64,000 bases of DNA, taken from Bradyrhizobium sp. WD16. GTDB lineage: Bacteria; Pseudomonadota; Alphaproteobacteria; Rhizobiales; Xanthobacteraceae. The notes below the pieces were generated by a model. The model did no database searches and was not told the DNA's origin. It worked only from the letters and a program-made list of their open reading frames with translations. Of the stretch, positions 46,201 to 55,108 are shown in pieces (position 1 is the first letter of the stretch; every line of letters starts with the position of its first letter). The stretch covers positions 3,337,501 to 3,401,500 of the forward strand of contig NZ_CP028908.1 of the NCBI RefSeq assembly GCF_024181725.1. The letters run 5' to 3'. The position numbers were made by a program, and so were the translations under genes.

Positions 46201-46270
46201 CGAACGACAAGATCGAATATCGAACGACAAGATCGAACGCAAAAACCGTCACTGTTAAAACTGTCACTGT
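46201..46270 (+). promoter_or_regulatory. Direct repeats in the xoxF promoter region
   Basis: A 20-bp unit is repeated in tandem: CGAACGACAAGATCGAATAT (46201-46220) and CGAACGACAAGATCGAACGC (46221-46240), 17 of 20 identical. Next, GTCACTGT occurs twice, at 46248 and 46263, 15 bases apart. They lie just ahead of the xoxF ribosome binding site (GGGAGGG) and are candidate activator sites, perhaps for a response regulator of methanol genes. Confidence 0.55.
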
Positions 46271-46285
46271 CCGGGAGGGATCGTT

Positions 46286-48091
46286 ATGCGCAAGGTGCTA
46301 CTCGCGACCTGCGTTGGTGCTACGGCTGTCATGGCCGCAGGCGCGGCTCGTGCCAACGACGAGCTGAATAAGATGTCGCAGGACCCGAAGGGTTGGGTCA
46401 TGCCGGCCGGCGATTACGCCAATACGCGCTACTCGAAGCTCAAGCAGATCACGCCCGCCAATGTCGGCAAGCTCCAGGTGGCCTGGACCTTCTCGACCGG
46501 CGTGTTGCGCGGCCACGAAGGCGGCCCGCTGATCATCGGCGACGTGATGTACGTCCACACGCCGTTCCCCAACAAGGTCTATGCTCTCGACCTCAAGAAC
46601 GAGAACAAGATCATCTGGCACTACGAGCCCAAGCAGGATCCCAACGTCATTCCGGTGATGTGCTGCGACACCGTCAACCGCGGCCTCGCCTATGGCGACG
46701 GCCTGATCATCCTGCACCAGGCCGACACCACGCTGGTGGCGCTCGACGCCAAGACCGGCAAGGTGGCCTGGAGCACCAAGAACGGCGATCCCAGCAAGGG
46801 CGGGACCGGCACCTCGGCGCCGCTGGTGGTCAAGGACAAGGTCCTGGTCGGCATCTCCGGCGGCGAGTTCGGCGTGCAGTGCCACGTCACCGCCTACGAC
46901 CTCAAGACCGGCAAGCAGGCCTGGCGCGCCTTCTCCGAAGGCCCGGACGACCAGATCAAGCTCGATCCGGAAAAGACCACTGTGCTCGGCAAGCCGGTCG
47001 GCAAGGACTCGAGCCTGAAGACCTGGCAGGGCGATCAGTGGAAGATCGGCGGCGGCTGCACCTGGGGCTGGCTGTCCTACGATCCGGCTCTGAACCTCGT
47101 CTATTACGGTTCGGGCAACCCCTCGACCTGGAATCCGAAGCAGCGTCCGGGTGACAACAAGTGGTCGATGACCATCTTCGCCCGTGATCCTGACACCGGC
47201 GTCGCCAAGTGGGTCTACCAGATGACCCCCCATGACGAATGGGACTATGACGGCGTCAACGAGATGATCCTCACCGATCAGACGATCAACGGCACGCCGC
47301 GCAAGCTGTTGACCCATTTCGACCGCAACGGTCTCGGCTATACCCTCGACCGCACCAACGGCGAACTGCTGGTCGCCGAGAAGTACGATCCGAAGGTCAA
47401 CTGGACGACCGGCGTCGATATGAACAAGAGCTCGCCGACCTACGGCCGGCCGAAGGTCGTCGACCAGTACTCGACCGACAAGGCCGGCGAGGATCACAAC
47501 GTCAAGGGCATCTGCCCGGCGGCGCTCGGCTCCAAGGACGAGCAGCCGGCGGCCTATTCGCCGGAGACGCAGCTGTTCTACGTGCCGACCAACCACGTCT
47601 GCATGGACTACGAGCCGTTCAAGGTGAGCTACAGCGCGGGCCAGCCCTATGTCGGCGCCACGCTCTCGATGTATCCGCCTGCCGGCGAAACCAACATGGG
47701 CAACTTCATCGCCTGGGACGGCAAGACCGGCAAGATCGTGTGGTCGAACAAGGAGCAGTTCTCGGTGTGGTCGGGTGCGCTCGCCACCGCCGGTGGCGTG
47801 GTGTTCTACGGCACGCTCGAGGGCTACCTGAAGGCGGTCGACGCCAAGACGGGCAAGGAACTGTACAAGTTCAAGACCCCGTCGGGCATCATCGGCAACG
47901 TCACGACCTATGAACATGGCGGCCAGCAGTACGTGGCGGTTCTGTCCGGCGTCGGCGGCTGGGCCGGCATCGGCCTCGCTGCGGGTCTGACCGATCCGAC
48001 GGCGGGTCTGGGCGCGGTCGGCGGCTATGCCGCCCTGAGCAGCTATACCGCGCTCGGTGGTACGCTCACCGTGTTCTCATTGCCGCAGTGA
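46286..48091 (+). CDS. XoxF, lanthanide-dependent PQQ methanol dehydrogenase
   Basis: A 601-residue periplasmic eight-bladed propeller enzyme oxidising methanol to formaldehyde. Signal peptide [22 protein letters not shown]. The vicinal disulfide that stacks on PQQ is Cys126-Cys127 in [10 protein letters not shown]. The catalytic aspartate D320 is followed two residues later by D322 ([12 protein letters not shown]); the extra aspartate is the mark of lanthanide-dependent XoxF and is alanine in Ca-dependent MxaF. Tryptophan-docking motifs such as [12 protein letters not shown] recur. The gene is divergent from the metallohydrolase/SoxYZ operon. Confidence 0.97.
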   Translation: MRKVLLATCVGATAVMAAGAARANDELNKMSQDPKGWVMPAGDYANTRYSKLKQITPANVGKLQVAWTFSTGVLRGHEGGPLIIGDVMYVHTPFPNKVYALDLKNENKIIWHYEPKQDPNVIPVMCCDTVNRGLAYGDGLIILHQADTTLVALDAKTGKVAWSTKNGDPSKGGTGTSAPLVVKDKVLVGISGGEFGVQCHVTAYDLKTGKQAWRAFSEGPDDQIKLDPEKTTVLGKPVGKDSSLKTWQGDQWKIGGGCTWGWLSYDPALNLVYYGSGNPSTWNPKQRPGDNKWSMTIFARDPDTGVAKWVYQMTPHDEWDYDGVNEMILTDQTINGTPRKLLTHFDRNGLGYTLDRTNGELLVAEKYDPKVNWTTGVDMNKSSPTYGRPKVVDQYSTDKAGEDHNVKGICPAALGSKDEQPAAYSPETQLFYVPTNHVCMDYEPFKVSYSAGQPYVGATLSMYPPAGETNMGNFIAWDGKTGKIVWSNKEQFSVWSGALATAGGVVFYGTLEGYLKAVDAKTGKELYKFKTPSGIIGNVTTYEHGGQQYVAVLSGVGGWAGIGLAAGLTDPTAGLGAVGGYAALSSYTALGGTLTVFSLPQ

Positions 48092-48099
48092 TCTGACGG

Positions 48100-48255
48100 C
48101 TCGTGCGGTGGATCTGACGCCGGTATCAGCATTGCAGCGAACTCGTCGTACGCGCGTCAGATCCAAAATCTCACTCTAATCATAATGATGCTGTGTCCAA
48201 CGTTCGTATAAGCGCCCGCTGCGATGGAATACGAACGTTGGAAACGGGACACGAG
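48100..48255 (+). repeat. Decayed C-D composite between xoxF and xoxG
   Basis: C 48100-48177 (ends CTCG and CTCT, stem partly mismatched), linker AATCATAATGATG, D 48191-48255 (5' arm shortened). It fills most of the xoxF-xoxG spacer, so it could fold in the mRNA between the two genes and set their relative expression. Confidence 0.8.
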
Positions 48256-48321
48256 TTACGATCCGGCCGGCGCAGGGACCTAGTCCATGCGCCGGCCGGC
48301 GCGCCACCGGAGGACAAGCTC

Positions 48322-48840
48322 TTGCATACAGTTCGGTTGATGGCTGCCGCGATCCTGTTTGCGGTAGCAGGGGGGCATGCGTTTGCCGAACCGCCCGGCG
48401 ATCCGACCGCAGTCAAGAAGGAAGATGGCAAGTACGTCGATAAGGAAGGCAATCCGACCTACAAGGTTGCGCCCGACGGCACCGTCGACTGGTACACCTA
48501 TTCCGGCTTTCGCCGCTATCACTCGGACTGCCATGTCTGCCATGGTCCCGACGGCGAGGGGTCGACCTATGCGCCTGCGCTGAAGGATTCGCTCAAGACC
48601 ATGAGCTATGCTGACTTCCTCGGCGTCGTCGCGAGCGGCCGCAAGAACGTCAACACCGCACAAGAAAACGTCATGCCGGCGTTCGGCGATAATCCGAACG
48701 TCGCTTGCTACATGGACGACCTCTATGTCTATCTTCGTGCCCGCTCGATGGATGCGGTGCCGCGGGGCCGGCCCGCCAAGCACGAGGACAAGCCATCCGA
48801 AGCGCAACAGGCCGAGGATTCCTGTATGGGCAAACACTGA
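48322..48840 (+). CDS. XoxG, c-type cytochrome electron acceptor of XoxF
   Basis: A 172-residue exported cytochrome. TTG 48322 has GGAGG eight bases upstream and opens into the signal peptide (HTVRLMAAAILFAVAGGHAFAEPP). ATG 48340 is an alternative. Heme is bound at DCHVCHGPDGEGS. A methionine in ENVMPAFGDNPNVACYMDDLYVYL is the likely axial ligand. Placement between xoxF and xoxJ and the sequence identify it as XoxG, which takes electrons from PQQ. Confidence 0.92.
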   Translation: MHTVRLMAAAILFAVAGGHAFAEPPGDPTAVKKEDGKYVDKEGNPTYKVAPDGTVDWYTYSGFRRYHSDCHVCHGPDGEGSTYAPALKDSLKTMSYADFLGVVASGRKNVNTAQENVMPAFGDNPNVACYMDDLYVYLRARSMDAVPRGRPAKHEDKPSEAQQAEDSCMGKH

Positions 48841-48930
48841 AATGGGCAAACATTGAGGGGCCGTACAGAATGGTCGTCCGGGACGCGCCGACGCGTTCCG
48901 CAATTGCGTGATTGAATGGAGAAGGCGGCA

Positions 48931-49818
48931 ATGATTCATGCCGGACTGCCCCGCTGGCTGGCCGTTGCGCCGCTGGCTGTTATCCTGACTTTCGCCGGAC
49001 GGATGCCGCTCAGCGCACAGATGTCGGTCCAGACGTCGGAAGGCACCGACCTGTCGATTGAGCTGGTCGATCCCAAGGTGCTGCGGGTCTGCGCCGACCC
49101 CCGCAACATGCCGTTCTCTGACGAAAAGGGCGAAGGCTTCGAGAACAAGATCGCCGAGCTGCTCGCGGACAAGCTGCACAAAAAACTCGAATACGCCTAT
49201 ATGCCCCAGGCGACCGGTTTCGTTCGACTGACACTAGGGGCGCACCGCTGCGACGTCATCATGGGCTTTCCTCAGGGCGACGACCTGGCTCAGGGCACCA
49301 ACCCCTATTACCGCACGGCCTATGCTCTGGTGACCAAGCCGGGCAGCAGGCTCGAAGAGGTTGCGACGCTCTCCGACGAGCGGCTAAAGGGCAAGCATCT
49401 CGGAATTATCGCCGGCACGCCGCCGGGGACCAACATGGCGGTCAACGGCCTAATGGCGACGGCCAAGCCTTATCCGCTGGTGATTGACACCCGGATCGAT
49501 TCCTCAGCCGAGGCGATGATCAACGATCTGACCTCCGGGCAGATCGATGCCGCCGTGCTGTGGGGGCCGATGGCGGGTTATTACGCCAGGAAAGCCGATC
49601 CGCCGCTCCATGTCACGCCGCTGGTCCACGAGCAGTCGGGCCCGAAGCTCGCTTACCGGATCGGCATGGGCGTTCGCGCGGCCGACCAGAACTGGAAACG
49701 GCTGCTCAACCGCCTGATCCGGGAGAACCAGCCGGCGATCAACAAGATCCTTCTCGCCTATGGCGTGCCGCTGCTAGACGAGAATGATCAACAGATCACA
49801 GCGGACAGGGCGGACTAG
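48931..49818 (+). CDS. XoxJ, periplasmic binding-protein-like partner of XoxF
   Basis: A 295-residue exported protein of the substrate-binding fold. After the signal peptide comes VLRVCADPRNMPFSDEKGEGFENKIAELLADKLHKKLEYAYMPQATGFVRLTLGAHRCDVIMGF, the core of quinoprotein-associated binding proteins. XoxJ is proposed to activate or assemble XoxF. ATG 48931 is preferred since GGAGAAGG lies in front; 48916 is in frame. The TAG stop (49816-49818) belongs to a hairpin-element edge. Confidence 0.9.
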   Translation: MIHAGLPRWLAVAPLAVILTFAGRMPLSAQMSVQTSEGTDLSIELVDPKVLRVCADPRNMPFSDEKGEGFENKIAELLADKLHKKLEYAYMPQATGFVRLTLGAHRCDVIMGFPQGDDLAQGTNPYYRTAYALVTKPGSRLEEVATLSDERLKGKHLGIIAGTPPGTNMAVNGLMATAKPYPLVIDTRIDSSAEAMINDLTSGQIDAAVLWGPMAGYYARKADPPLHVTPLVHEQSGPKLAYRIGMGVRAADQNWKRLLNRLIRENQPAINKILLAYGVPLLDENDQQITADRAD

Positions 49819-49904
49819 TGCGGTGTCTTGCAATTGCCTGCTCCCTCCGCGGTGGCCCCCGAGTGTGCGGCAGATGAGGCGGTCATATGGAGACGGGATA
49901 CTAG
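49815..49904 (+). repeat. Degenerate A/B hybrid hairpin element
   Basis: A 90-bp relic. The left half resembles arm A (CTAGTGCGGTGTCTTGCAAT), the right half the end of B (TATGGAGACGGGATACTAG). CTAG stands at both edges (49815-49818 and 49901-49904). It looks like a deletion product of an A-B composite. It gives the xoxJ stop codon and sits nine bases before the next gene. Confidence 0.75.
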
Positions 49905-49912
49905 CGGCGGCG

Positions 49913-50485
49913 ATGGCGAAAGGCGTGGGGGTCGTCGTTGCGGTCCTCGTTGCCGCTGCTGCGGCACATGCTGGCGAGAGCGTGCCTGAGCCGCCAGAGT
50001 ATCGGACAGAGAACTACCGGGCTCCTGTTCCAGCGACGCTGGTCGGTGCGCGTGTCCTGACGACGCAGGAGGCTGAGGCGATCTGGCGGGCGCGGACCGG
50101 GGTCTTCATCGACGTCCTGCCCCATGCGCCGAAGCCAGCGAACCTTCCTTCCGGCACGATCTGGCGCGAGCCGCCGCGTCGCGACATTCCAGGCAGCATC
50201 TGGCTGCCGGACACCGGCTATGGCCGGTTGGCGCCGGCCACCGAAGACTATCTGCGGCAAGGGCTCGCACAGGCCTCGGAGGGAGACCTGGCAAGACTGC
50301 TGGTGATCTACTGCCAAGCCGATTGCTGGATGTCCTGGAACGCGGCGAGGCGTGCGGTCGCGCTCGGCTACACCAATATCGGCTGGTATCCCGAGGGCAC
50401 CGACGGCTGGGCCAAGGCGGATCTGCCGCTCGAGGAAGCTCATCCGCAGCCTCGGCCGGAGGCGGCCTCACAGCCATCGCGCTGA
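49913..50485 (+). CDS. PQQ-dependent catabolism-associated CXXCW protein
   Basis: A 190-residue exported protein with signal peptide (AKGVGVVVAVLVAAAAAHAGES). The rhodanese-like domain ends in LLVIYCQADCWMSWNAARRAVALGYTNIGWYPEGTDGW, with the family CXXCW motif (CQADCW). It is found with PQQ dehydrogenases and the ABC genes downstream. A redox or thiol-transfer role is likely but unproven. The start at 49913 lies just beyond a hairpin relic, so its original leader may have been replaced. Confidence 0.85.
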   Translation: MAKGVGVVVAVLVAAAAAHAGESVPEPPEYRTENYRAPVPATLVGARVLTTQEAEAIWRARTGVFIDVLPHAPKPANLPSGTIWREPPRRDIPGSIWLPDTGYGRLAPATEDYLRQGLAQASEGDLARLLVIYCQADCWMSWNAARRAVALGYTNIGWYPEGTDGWAKADLPLEEAHPQPRPEAASQPSR

Positions 50486-50496
50486 CCGCGGCGCGA

Positions 50497-51126
50497 TCAA
50501 TCGATCTCCTGCTGGATGATGCGCGCCAGGGCGAACAGCCGCTGGTCGACGGCGGTCGGCACTTCGCAGACGAAGCTGACGACGCGGCGCCGGTCCTCGA
50601 AAATGCGGGTTTCCCAGAGGACCTGGTTGTTGAGCTCCTCGACCTTGGTCTGGTCCGAATCGGGAGCGTCCTGGAGTGCATGCAGCGCCTGGATATCGCT
50701 GCGGATCTTTTCGGCGGCGTCGCGCTGCTTGCGGGTCACCCGCTCGAGGCCGTTCATCACCGACGAGCGCTGCGCGTTGAGGGTATCGAACAATCCTGCG
50801 AACAGCCTCAAGGCCTCGCGCGTCTTGTCTGATTTGGCATTCGCCAGGAATTCCTTGATGGTCGTTTCCGCTTCGTCGATCGGCGTGCGGCGCGCCGCGA
50901 GGCGCGGCACCAACGCGTTTACCTTGGCGTCATCCTTCCAGTCCTTGGTTGCATCGTCGAGCGGCGGCCCGTTCCAGACGGCGGCTACCGAGATTTCCGG
51001 GACCTTGGCCTGGTTGCACGGCCAGTCCGGATAACGCGGATCCGCGGCGAAGGATGAGGCTGTCGACGCCATGATCGCGACACAGGCGATCGAGAGCAGA
51101 ATGAGAAGCGCCGTCCGCCTTGTCAT
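50497..51126 (-). CDS. Periplasmic helical protein of the ABC/PQQ cluster
   Basis: A 209-residue protein with signal peptide (RTALLILLSIACVAIMASTASSFA), then ADPRYPDWPCNQAKVPEISVAAVWNGPPLDDATKDW and a largely helical rest. Similar proteins accompany the Lut-type ABC transporter in methylotrophs; I cannot name the function. It overlaps the permease gene by four bases and is the last gene of the minus-strand operon. Confidence 0.65.
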   Translation of the reverse strand: MTRRTALLILLSIACVAIMASTASSFAADPRYPDWPCNQAKVPEISVAAVWNGPPLDDATKDWKDDAKVNALVPRLAARRTPIDEAETTIKEFLANAKSDKTREALRLFAGLFDTLNAQRSSVMNGLERVTRKQRDAAEKIRSDIQALHALQDAPDSDQTKVEELNNQVLWETRIFEDRRRVVSFVCEVPTAVDQRLFALARIIQQEID

Positions 51127-51971
51127 GGTTCCCCTCCAGCCGGTCCGCGCCGGCTCAAACCCCGTGACGGATCATAGGCGATCATCGCCCCCAGGAGAAA
51201 GACGAGGGTGCAGCCGCCGACCACCGCCAGCGACACCCAGTTCACCTTGCCGTAGAGCGCGAAACGGACGAGTTCGACCGCGTGGGTGAAGGGATTGGCC
51301 TGGCAGACGTAATAGAGCATCGGGCTGCCTTCCCGCACGCGCCACAATGGGTAGAGCGCCGAGGACGCAAAGAACATCGGGAAGATCACGAAGTTCATCA
51401 CCCCGGCGAAATTCTCCAGCTGTCGGATGCCGGACGAGATCAGCATGCCGAGGGCGCCGAGCATCAGGCCGGACACCAGCAGCGCCGGCAGCACCGCGAT
51501 ATAGCCCATGGGCGGCGGTTCGATGTCCCAGAACCAGGCGATGACGAGGAAGGCGTAGACCTGGAGGACCGATACCGCCGTGCCGGCGAGAAGCTTGCAG
51601 GAGAGCACGAACCAGCGTGGCAGCGGGCTGACCAGCAGGATGCGCATGTTGCCCATTTCCCGGTCGTAGACCATGGACAGCGACGACTGCATGCCGTTGA
51701 ACAGCTGGATCATCACCATCAGCCCGGGGGTGATGTAGACCTCGTAAAGAATGTAGGTCTCGTAGGGCGGGATGATCGACAGGCCGAGCACCTGACGGAA
51801 TCCGGCCGCGAAGATGAACAGCCACACCAGCGGCCGGACCAGGGCCGAGATGAAGCGTTCGCGCTGATGAATGAAGCGCAGCCCCTCGCGCCAGACGATG
51901 CCGAGCAGGCACGTCGCGTATTGCGCCGGCGAAAACCCGGTGGTTCGTTCGGGAACGGCCGCGATGCTCAT
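51123..51971 (-). CDS. ABC transporter permease of the PQQ-associated (Lut-like) system
   Basis: A 282-residue ABC-2 type permease with six membrane segments, including ALVRPLVWLFIFAAGFRQVLGL and FAGVMNFVIFPMFFASSALYPLW. It belongs to the type found in PQQ-alcohol dehydrogenase gene clusters. In Methylobacterium the equivalent lut genes are needed for lanthanide transport into the cytoplasm. ATG 51971 overlaps the end of the ATPase gene by four bases. Confidence 0.88.
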   Translation of the reverse strand: MSIAAVPERTTGFSPAQYATCLLGIVWREGLRFIHQRERFISALVRPLVWLFIFAAGFRQVLGLSIIPPYETYILYEVYITPGLMVMIQLFNGMQSSLSMVYDREMGNMRILLVSPLPRWFVLSCKLLAGTAVSVLQVYAFLVIAWFWDIEPPPMGYIAVLPALLVSGLMLGALGMLISSGIRQLENFAGVMNFVIFPMFFASSALYPLWRVREGSPMLYYVCQANPFTHAVELVRFALYGKVNWVSLAVVGGCTLVFLLGAMIAYDPSRGLSRRGPAGGEP

Positions 51972-52786
51972 GGGGCGGCGCCTCCGGGTTGGCCGGCCGT
52001 TCCGGTCAGTTGCATGAAGGTGGACTGCAGATCGGATGCATTGGTTGCAGCGATCACGTCCGCGACCTTGCCGCGCGCCAGAACGCGTCCCTGGTGCAGG
52101 ACGACGAGATCGTCGCTGGATGCGACCTCGTCGAGCAGGTGGGTGGTCCACAGCACGGCGATGCCCTGCTCGACGACGAGCCGTCGGACGTGATCGAGAA
52201 TGGAGGCGCGGGCCTTGACGTCGAGGCCGACGGTCGCTTCATCGAGCAGCAGCAGGCGAGGGCGATGCAGCAGAGAGCGGGCGATCTCCAGCCTTCGCAT
52301 CTGGCCGCCCGAGAGGTTGCGGACCTTGCTCGCGGCGCGATCGCCGAGTTCGACGCGCGCGAGCAGGTCGGTGGCGCGCTGCCTTGCCTCGCCCCGGCCG
52401 ATGCCCTGCAGCGCAGCATGATAGAGCAGATTCTGCATCACCGAGAGATCGAGATCGAGCGTGCGTGGCTGAAACACGACGCCGATCCGGCGCAGGCCTT
52501 CGCCCGGCTCGCGGCCGATGTCGTGGCCGAAGATCAGGACGCGCCCCGACTGCACGCCGAACAGCCGGGTGATCAGCGATACCAGCGTGCTCTTGCCGGC
52601 GCCGTTGAGCCCGAGTAGCGCGGTGAAGCTCGCCGGCGCCACCGTGAAGCTGACGTCGTCAAGCGCGCGGCGCTGGCCGTAGGCGTGGCCGATATGCTCG
52701 ACGCAGAGCGCCGCTTCCCCGGAGGCCGTCGCCGCTCCGGCATTCGTCATCATGTTCATGGCTGCAGAGGCGTCGGGCACGGTCAT
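51968..52786 (-). CDS. ABC transporter ATP-binding protein of the same system
   Basis: A 272-residue ATPase. Walker A is GLNGAGKSTLVSLI, the signature LSGGQMRRLEIARSLL, Walker B RLLLLDEATVGLD, and the switch histidine is in WTTHLLDEV. It matches the PQQ-dependent alcohol dehydrogenase system ATP-binding group. The start at 52786 overlaps the beta-propeller stop (ATGA). Confidence 0.92.
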   Translation of the reverse strand: MTVPDASAAMNMMTNAGAATASGEAALCVEHIGHAYGQRRALDDVSFTVAPASFTALLGLNGAGKSTLVSLITRLFGVQSGRVLIFGHDIGREPGEGLRRIGVVFQPRTLDLDLSVMQNLLYHAALQGIGRGEARQRATDLLARVELGDRAASKVRNLSGGQMRRLEIARSLLHRPRLLLLDEATVGLDVKARASILDHVRRLVVEQGIAVLWTTHLLDEVASSDDLVVLHQGRVLARGKVADVIAATNASDLQSTFMQLTGTAGQPGGAAP

Positions 52787-53754
52787 TGCGGCGCGATGGT
52801 GATGCCCCAGGGCAATTCGCCGACCTGGATGGTCTTGATGACCTTGAGGCTGACGACATCGATCACCGAGACGTCGTTGGAGACGCCATTGGTCGTGAGC
52901 AGATACTTCTGATCGGGCGTAAAGGCCATGTGCCAGACCCGCTGGCCGACCAGGAGGTATTTCGTCACCTGATGAGTCTTGGTATCGACAACCGCGACGC
53001 GATTGGCCGGGCCGAGCGCCACGAACGCTGTCTTGTCGTCGGCGGCGATGGCGATCCCGACCGGCTGGATGGCTTCCTTGCGCAGCCCGGGGATCTCGAA
53101 TTGGATCTTGGTGGTGACCACATGCTTGACCGGGTCGATCACCGACACTGTGCCGCCGATCTCGGAGGACACCCACAATTCGGAGCCATCGCGCTTGTAT
53201 TCGGCGAAGCGCGGCCGCGCATCGACGAGGACATTCGCCACCACCTGGCGCGTCGAGGTATCGATGAAATGAGCCATGTTGGTTGTTTCGGAGGTGTTGA
53301 TCAGGAATTTTCCGTCGGGGCTGATCGTCATGCCTTCGGGTTCGACTCCGACTTCGACGTCGCCGAGCCGCGCCCGACGCTGCATGTCGATCACGGTGAC
53401 GGTGTTGTCGTTCTCGTTGGCGACGTAGAGGACTTTGCCGCCGGCATCCTGGACGAACAGTTCGGGATCGGGGCCGGAGGGCAGGGAATCGACCACCTGC
53501 TCTCTCGCCGCGTCGATCATCTGGATGGTGTCGTCGTCGCCCACCGCGACCAGCACGAACTTGCCATCACGGGTAAATTCGATGCCGCGCGGCCGCTGCC
53601 CGACCTTGATGGTCTTGGTCACCGACCAGATGTTGGTATCGATCACCGAGACGGTGTTGCCCTTTTCGTTGGAGACATAGGCGATGTAGGCATCGGCCGG
53701 CTGTGCCGCGGCAACGGAGCCGACCACGGCGGTGAGGAGACAACGACGCCACAT
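52783..53754 (-). CDS. YVTN beta-propeller protein, PQQ catabolism-associated
   Basis: A 323-residue exported seven-bladed propeller. Signal peptide RRCLLTAVVGSVAAAQPADA. Blades repeat a YVSNEKGNTVSVIDTNIWSVTKTIKVGQRPRGIEF pattern about seven times (for example VANENDNTVTVIDMQRR and VALGPANRVAVVDTKTHQV). It is a standard member of PQQ/lanthanide transport clusters. ATG 53754 follows AAGGAG; 53775 is an alternative. Confidence 0.9.
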   Translation of the reverse strand: MWRRCLLTAVVGSVAAAQPADAYIAYVSNEKGNTVSVIDTNIWSVTKTIKVGQRPRGIEFTRDGKFVLVAVGDDDTIQMIDAAREQVVDSLPSGPDPELFVQDAGGKVLYVANENDNTVTVIDMQRRARLGDVEVGVEPEGMTISPDGKFLINTSETTNMAHFIDTSTRQVVANVLVDARPRFAEYKRDGSELWVSSEIGGTVSVIDPVKHVVTTKIQFEIPGLRKEAIQPVGIAIAADDKTAFVALGPANRVAVVDTKTHQVTKYLLVGQRVWHMAFTPDQKYLLTTNGVSNDVSVIDVVSLKVIKTIQVGELPWGITIAPQ

Positions 53755-53785
53755 TCGCACACTCTCCTTGTTCATTTCAGCCTGT

Positions 53786-54985
53786 TCATTGAAGCCGGCA
53801 TTTGGTTTCGGGACGATCGACGCCGAGCGTATCGAGTTCGGATAGCTGATGCAGAAAGCCTTCCTGCGGCGACACGGAAACGACCATGCGGCCGTCGACC
53901 AGCAGGATCGGCTGGCGCAGCTGCAGATTCCAGTCCCGCAGGGTCTGCCGCTGGCCCTTGAATGCGGCAACGGAGAAATCCGGTCCCTTGAGGAACGCGA
54001 GCACGGTCCGTGCGTCGCTGGAATCGGTCCGGCTGGTCGCTTCTCCGATCATGCGCACAGCGGTCCAGGCCTGCATGTCCAGTGCGGTCATGCGGCGGGA
54101 ATTCAATTTGAGAAACCGGTTCTGCAGCTGCACCGCGCCCCACTGGACCTGCGCGGCATCCCAGCTCGTCGGCACGAGACCGGCGGAGCCGGCCACCGGC
54201 CGGGGATCCCAGGTTCGGTAGGGCAGGTAAGCGGCGAACACCTCGCTCTCGTCGGCCGCGACGAGAACGTCATAGGCGGGCGCCTGCTGGGTGAAGACGG
54301 GGATCTGGCGCTGGATCAGCGTGATTCCGCTGTCGGTGCGACGGGCGCCGCCGGTGTCCTCGAAGACCCGCTCCTGCACGATCTTTGCGCCGAAACGCGA
54401 GGCGGCCCGCCGCAATGCGTCGGCGAACAGCTTGTCCTTGTCGTGCGACCCGACCACCAGCAGCCAGCGCTTCCATTGTTTCCAGACGAGATACTGGGCG
54501 AGCCCGTCGGCGAGCATGGAGCGCGTCGGCGCTGTGTGGATCATGTTGGCGCGGCAGTCCTCCTCGCGCAGGCGATCGTCGGTCGCCCCGACGTTGAACA
54601 GCACTACGTCGCGGCCGCGAATGGCGTCGGCCGCCTTGAGCAGGGCGTCGGCGGGAAGATCGACCAGGATGACGCCGTCACCATGGTCGGCAAGGCCAAC
54701 GGTCGCCGCCGCCGCGTCGTCGCCCTCCTTGAGGCGTCGCTCATCGAGGGTGAAATGCTGGTTCAGGAATTTCCCGGTCGTGTTGTTGTCCTCGATCGCG
54801 AGCTGGGCACCCGCGAGGCCGTCGTTGTCGAAAGGCTGCTGGACGAGCGAGAGGGTCTGCATCACGCGCGCGGGGCCGAGATAGCCGATGCGGAATTCGC
54901 TGCGGTCGACTGCAGGCGCAGGGCTCGTCGATGCGCAAAGCCAGATCAGGCCGATCAGCAGATGAAACATCGAACCTCGCCGCAT
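53786..54985 (-). CDS. ABC transporter substrate-binding protein, PQQ-associated
   Basis: A 399-residue periplasmic binding protein (type I fold). Signal peptide FHLLIGLIWLCASTSPAPAVDRS. Core features are FRIGYLGPARVMQTLSLVQQPFDNDGLAGAQLAIEDNNTTGKFLNQHFTL and RWLLVVGSHDKDKLFADALRRAASRFGAKIVQERVF. Matches the binding proteins coded with the PQQ-associated ATPase. First gene of the minus-strand transport operon. It may recognise a lanthanide complex; this is inference from homologous lut loci. Confidence 0.88.
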   Translation of the reverse strand: MRRGSMFHLLIGLIWLCASTSPAPAVDRSEFRIGYLGPARVMQTLSLVQQPFDNDGLAGAQLAIEDNNTTGKFLNQHFTLDERRLKEGDDAAAATVGLADHGDGVILVDLPADALLKAADAIRGRDVVLFNVGATDDRLREEDCRANMIHTAPTRSMLADGLAQYLVWKQWKRWLLVVGSHDKDKLFADALRRAASRFGAKIVQERVFEDTGGARRTDSGITLIQRQIPVFTQQAPAYDVLVAADESEVFAAYLPYRTWDPRPVAGSAGLVPTSWDAAQVQWGAVQLQNRFLKLNSRRMTALDMQAWTAVRMIGEATSRTDSSDARTVLAFLKGPDFSVAAFKGQRQTLRDWNLQLRQPILLVDGRMVVSVSPQEGFLHQLSELDTLGVDRPETKCRLQ

Positions 54986-55108
54986 CAAACCTCCCTGTAC
55001 CCCTCGCGATGGTGCCTGGTCGTCGGAGTCGCCGATTTGAATAATCCCCGGTTTGACTTAAGCTTAGCATCGCAGTTGCCGCGCGCCGCAGAATTTCGGA
55101 GCACATTC

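Noticed and set aside
46298-47917. 539-codon open frame on the minus strand
   Set aside because: Antisense shadow of xoxF.
46286-48091. Calcium-type methanol dehydrogenase MxaF
   Set aside because: The residue two places after the catalytic aspartate is aspartate (D322), not alanine, and no mxaI gene follows.
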